Assembly (NCBI GenBank): GCA_001899635.1 | Contig: MKVQ01000003.1 | Coordinates: 124,001 to 188,000, forward strand | Length of the DNA: 64,000 nucleotides | Origin: Myxococcales bacterium 68-20 | Lineage (GTDB): Bacteria > Myxococcota_A > Polyangia > Polyangiales > Polyangiaceae | Direction of reading: 5' to 3' | In this document: positions 61,008-64,000 of the stretch, in pieces | Layout of the letters: every line of letters starts with the position of its first letter | Position numbering within the stretch: the stretch's first letter is position 1 | Translations under genes and position numbers: made by a program | The notes under the pieces: generated by a model | Databases searched by the model: none | What the model saw: the letters and a program-made list of their open reading frames with translations, nothing else | What the model was told of the DNA's origin: nothing

Positions 61008-61694
61008 ATGGGCGCCGCCCTGCATCATCCGCAGCCCGAACACGGTCAGCCGACGACGAGAGCGAAGGCGCTCATGCTCGACGTGCCGCCGATGCCCCTC
61101 GTGGTGCGCGAAGGAGTCTTCGACGCATGGTCGTGGTGCAAGAGCGACGTGCTCGAGTGGCGGAGACCGGTGGGCTCCTCGGCGTCGGCGTTCGCATCGA
61201 CCTCCTCGACCGTCCAGGGCCAGAACCCGGCCGACCTCGTGTTCGTGATGCGTGAGGAGTGCTCGTTCCTGCCGCGCGAGCTCGCACGCCTCCATGCCTT
61301 CGGATACGGCCTCGACGCCGAGCTCGCGCTCGCGCCGTACGCGATCGACGACGCGACCGATCTCCTCTACGAGCACGACACCCGCCCCGGCGAGGTCTTC
61401 TGGCTCGCGGCGGGCACCCTCGATGCGCTCGTGTGGGGGCTGCACGACTGGGTCCACTTCCACAACCACGGACCGTTCGACGAGCCCGCGATGACCGAGC
61501 TCCAGTGCGATCTGGTCGCGCTCGCATGGCTCCGGCTGAACGCACCACGCATCGGCCTCACGGAGGCGGCGCTCGACGACGTCGCGCACAGCCTCGCGAC
61601 GCTGTCACGGAAGCGGTTCGCCGACGAAGAGGTCACCTCGCCGGTCGCCGACCTCGACGCGCTCTTCCTCGGCCCCTACCCGTCGCGGCTCTGA
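61008..61694 (+). CDS. Conserved-looking hypothetical protein (228 aa)
   Basis: A soluble protein with no signal peptide. The His/Trp-rich stretch His-Asp-Trp-Val-His-Phe-His-Asn-His-Gly-Pro-Phe-Asp-Glu (about 150) could bind metal, together with Glu-Leu-Gln-Cys-Asp-Leu. I recognise no named family. ATG 61008 is preferred; GTG 60996 is possible. It is divergent from sspB with an 81-base spacer. Confidence 0.65.
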   Translation: MGAALHHPQPEHGQPTTRAKALMLDVPPMPLVVREGVFDAWSWCKSDVLEWRRPVGSSASAFASTSSTVQGQNPADLVFVMREECSFLPRELARLHAFGYGLDAELALAPYAIDDATDLLYEHDTRPGEVFWLAAGTLDALVWGLHDWVHFHNHGPFDEPAMTELQCDLVALAWLRLNAPRIGLTEAALDDVAHSLATLSRKRFADEEVTSPVADLDALFLGPYPSRL

Positions 61695-61721
61695 TCCCCG
61701 TTTCCCCGTTCGCCGCGCCGG

Positions 61722-62510
61722 CTATCCCGTTCGCTTCGGCGAGCCGCGAGCCGCCGTCCGCGTCGCCAAGGCGTGCACGGAGAACGGCAGGAGCTGCGAG
61801 AGACGGGTGAGGAAGCGGAGCGGCGGGGGAAAGGCCACGAGCCCGGGCGCCCGCTCGAGACGATCGGCGACGTAGCGCGCGGCCTTCTCCGCATCCCACA
61901 GGAACGGCATCTGGAAGTCGTTCTTCGCCGTCATGGGCGTGGCGACGAAGCCGGGCTGGACGTCGGTCACGTCGATCCCGGCGCGTGCGAGGTCGAGGCG
62001 GAGGCCCTCGATGAACACCGAGAGCGCCGCCTTGCTCGCGCTGTAGTCCGACGATCCGGGCAGCGCTCGTCGTCCGGCGAGGCTCGACACCCCGACGAGA
62101 TGCCCCCGCTTCTGCCCGAGCATGATCGGGATGGCGCCCATGAGCGTCGCCATGGCACCGCGGACGTTCACGTCGATCGTTCGCACGACGTCCTCGAGCG
62201 ACAGTCGCGACGCGTGCGCCGGTGCACCGACGCCTGCGTTCGCGACGATCATGTCGAGCGAGCCGAGGATCTCCTCGCCGCGCTTCGCGATCCCATGCGC
62301 CGCCTCGGGATCGGCGACGTCGCAGACCAGATGATCCGCGCGCCCGCCCGCCCCCTCGATCTCCTTGCACACCTCGACGAGCTCGGCCTCGCGACGCGCG
62401 GTCACGACGACGTGCGCTCCGCGCCTCGCATACTCGATCGCGAGCGCGCGCCCGATGCCGCTCGACGCGCCCGTGATGAGGACCGTCTTCGTCTTGGTTC
62501 CCTTGGCCAT
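61722..62510 (-). CDS. Classical SDR oxidoreductase
   Basis: A 262-residue SDR: cofactor motif Thr-Gly-Ala-Ser-Ser-Gly-Ile-Gly, Asn-Ala-Gly-Val, catalytic Ser in Gly-Val-Ser-Ser-Leu-Ala-Gly and Tyr-Ser-Ala-Ser-Lys, and Pro-Gly-Phe-Val-Ala-Thr-Pro-Met. The Arg in Ala-Arg-Arg favours NADP(H). The substrate is unknown; the form resembles YqjQ/DHRS-type short-chain alcohol dehydrogenases. A 33-base gap to the phosphoesterase stop suggests they share an operon or are near neighbours. Confidence 0.92.
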   Translation of the reverse strand: MAKGTKTKTVLITGASSGIGRALAIEYARRGAHVVVTARREAELVEVCKEIEGAGGRADHLVCDVADPEAAHGIAKRGEEILGSLDMIVANAGVGAPAHASRLSLEDVVRTIDVNVRGAMATLMGAIPIMLGQKRGHLVGVSSLAGRRALPGSSDYSASKAALSVFIEGLRLDLARAGIDVTDVQPGFVATPMTAKNDFQMPFLWDAEKAARYVADRLERAPGLVAFPPPLRFLTRLSQLLPFSVHALATRTAARGSPKRTG

Positions 62511-62544
62511 TCGTCGAGTCTCGTTCCTTCGCGTAGCGCTTCGC

Positions 62545-64000
62545 TCAGCCGCCGACGATGCGGACGGCGCCGAGACGAACTGCGTGCTCGAGCCAGCTCC
62601 CGATGCGCGCCTGGTGGTTCCGCGTGTCGATCGGCGAGATGGTGCCGTTCGCGAGCATCTCCTCGAGCATCGGCTGGCTGCTCGGTCCGACGCCGTCGTA
62701 GAGCGCGCTCTGCAACGTCATCGCCACCTGAGGCATCCCCATCGGTGGCGCGACCGGCGCCTTCAGCTTCATGGCGTCGATGCAGTCGGAGATGTCCTTC
62801 GTCGCGTCCATGCGCTTCGACAGGCTACCGATGTCCCAGCGCGTCTTCAGCGTGGCGGCGACCGACGAGTGCTCGAGCTGGGTCTTGGAGACGTAGCCCT
62901 TCTTCACCGTCGGCCCGATCACGAACGCCGGGACGCGGAAGCCGAGCTGCTCGAACTCCTTGTCGTCATCGACGGTCTTCGGCGGCGGGACGTGATCGTA
63001 GAAGCCGCCGTTCTCGTCGTAGGTGACGATGAGCAAGGTCTTCGGCCACAGCGGGCTCTCGGCGAGCGCCTTGTACACGCTCGCAACGAACGCCTGACCA
63101 CGCAGGATGTTGTGCGAGGGATGATCGTCGCTCGCCTGGAAGTCGGGGTCGATCAGCGAGAACGACGGGAGCGTCCCATCCTTCGCCGCATCGAAGAACT
63201 GGTCCATCCGCGCGCTGATGCCCAGCACCTTGGTGGGGAGGCCGCCGGTGGCCCAGGACACCGCGCCCGCAACGTAGTTCTTCGCGGAGACCTTCTTGTT
63301 CTTCAGCTCGTCCCAGATCGTCTTCGGTGGGACGAGCGGCGGCGTGTTGTTCTTCTTGCCCTTCGACGTGGTCGCGTGAAGGTAGTAGCGGTTCGGCCAG
63401 GTCGGCCCCATCACGCTCGAGAACCAGCGATCGCAGACGGTGAAGTTGTCGGCGAACCAGTAGTAGAGCGGGATCTGGCTCCGGTCGTGGAAGCCCATCG
63501 CCTCGTCCTGGGACGATCCTTCGTGCTCCTTGACGAAGCCGTCGTTCTTCCCGTTGTTGAACTGGGCGTGCGCGGCGTCCCACCCGTGAGGCGGATCCTC
63601 CGGCGTGAAGTTCGCCATCTTGAAGACGGTGACCTTCGAGCCGTTGGGGGCGGGGTTCGACTCGGTGCCGGTGAGGCCGTCGACGGTCGCCTTGTTCACG
63701 TACCCGGCATCGCTCGAGAGCGCGCCGAGGAAGTGATCGAACGAGCGGTTCTCCATCATCAGCACGACGATGTGCTCGATGCCCGCGAGGAGCTCCTTCG
63801 GCGAGAGCGTCGGCGGCGCGGGCGGATCGATCGGGTCCCCCGTCCCCGGCGCCGAAGGTGTTCCAGGCTCCGTCGTCGACGAGCCGGCCGGAGGCGTCTC
63901 GGTGCCCGGCCCGGTCCCTGCCTGTGCGGGCGGGATGCCATCGACCTCACTCCCACAAGCGACGGCCACCGCGCCGAGGCCCAACCCCTGGAGCGCGGCG
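62545..64000 (-). CDS. Phospholipase C/acid-phosphatase-type phosphoesterase lipoprotein (5' end missing)
   Basis: At least 485 residues; the frame is open to the right edge, so the true start lies outside. The visible N-terminal part has a hydrophobic segment ending Val-Ala-Val-Ala-Cys, a lipobox. A Pro/Thr/Gly-rich spacer is followed by the PF04185 phosphoesterase: Val-Val-Leu-Met-Met-Glu-Asn-Arg-Ser-Phe-Asp-His (metal-binding Glu/Asn), Asp-Arg-Trp-Phe, Asp-Asp-His-Pro-Ser, and Thr-Tyr-Asp-Glu-Asn-Gly-Gly-Phe-Tyr-Asp-His. These enzymes hydrolyse phospholipids or phosphate esters outside the cell. Confidence 0.9.
   Translation of the reverse strand, partial: AALQGLGLGAVAVACGSEVDGIPPAQAGTGPGTETPPAGSSTTEPGTPSAPGTGDPIDPPAPPTLSPKELLAGIEHIVVLMMENRSFDHFLGALSSDAGYVNKATVDGLTGTESNPAPNGSKVTVFKMANFTPEDPPHGWDAAHAQFNNGKNDGFVKEHEGSSQDEAMGFHDRSQIPLYYWFADNFTVCDRWFSSVMGPTWPNRYYLHATTSKGKKNNTPPLVPPKTIWDELKNKKVSAKNYVAGAVSWATGGLPTKVLGISARMDQFFDAAKDGTLPSFSLIDPDFQASDDHPSHNILRGQAFVASVYKALAESPLWPKTLLIVTYDENGGFYDHVPPPKTVDDDKEFEQLGFRVPAFVIGPTVKKGYVSKTQLEHSSVAATLKTRWDIGSLSKRMDATKDISDCIDAMKLKAPVAPPMGMPQVAMTLQSALYDGVGPSSQPMLEEMLANGTISPIDTRNHQARIGSWLEHAVRLGAVRIVGG

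Overview
The window is GC-rich, gene-dense bacterial chromosome that reads as a myxobacterium, most likely of the Polyangia/Sorangiineae type. This rests on the style of the gene content: two sigma-54 activators, several large sensor kinases, a PatA-type DUF4388 signalling protein, an AgmX-like lipoprotein, many Asp/Gly-rich lipoproteins and long HEAT/TPR proteins of unknown role. I see no rRNA, tRNA or CRISPR array, and no phage or transposase genes. Species cannot be named from sequence alone.

Region 1-7 kb is the most unusual part. A C39-peptidase ABC exporter (cut by the left edge) and its HlyD-type adaptor run leftwards. Divergent from them is a 152-residue basic protein made of six 21-residue repeats with a Lys-Ala-Gly-Gly...Asn-His-Asn-Gln signature, followed by a TPR protein, a sigma-54 enhancer-binding response regulator and, convergent, a V4R-domain histidine kinase. 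A well-spaced -24/-12 promoter and an upstream 14-bp perfect palindrome precede the repeat gene. I propose this is one exported repeat-peptide system.

Region 7-31 kb is mixed: small membrane and DUF proteins, a secreted beta-propeller, a hybrid kinase, a flavin-barrel/GAF/hemerythrin group, secreted and membrane zinc peptidases, a PLP enzyme, a di-haem c-type lipoprotein, a NamZ-like hydrolase, an SDR/TetR divergent pair with a clear operator, an NtrC-type regulator, HEAT and Spy-like proteins, and a MshEN-HD-receiver-DUF4388 fusion whose receiver has Glu at the phosphoacceptor position.

Region 31-46 kb carries uridine kinase, an esterase, hemC, a UbiA-type prenyltransferase coupled to a small polytopic protein resembling Pyr4-family terpene cyclases, a 1124-residue HEAT-like protein, and hemA with a HemX/CcsA-like partner. 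A 58-bp copy of the hemA 3' end lies 2.6 kb away in direct orientation. The two copies flank two secreted-protein genes, which looks like a small inserted island. HemA, HemX and HemC would act in tetrapyrrole synthesis.

Region 46-64 kb holds a LysM protein and a YbgF-like lipoprotein, phosphatidylserine synthase, KAS III (fabH), a TIGR01777 epimerase, a branched-chain amino-acid-type ABC cassette (livM-livG-livF without livH or a binding protein), an SspB adaptor with its ClpX-binding tail, an SDR and a phospholipase C-type phosphoesterase cut by the right edge.
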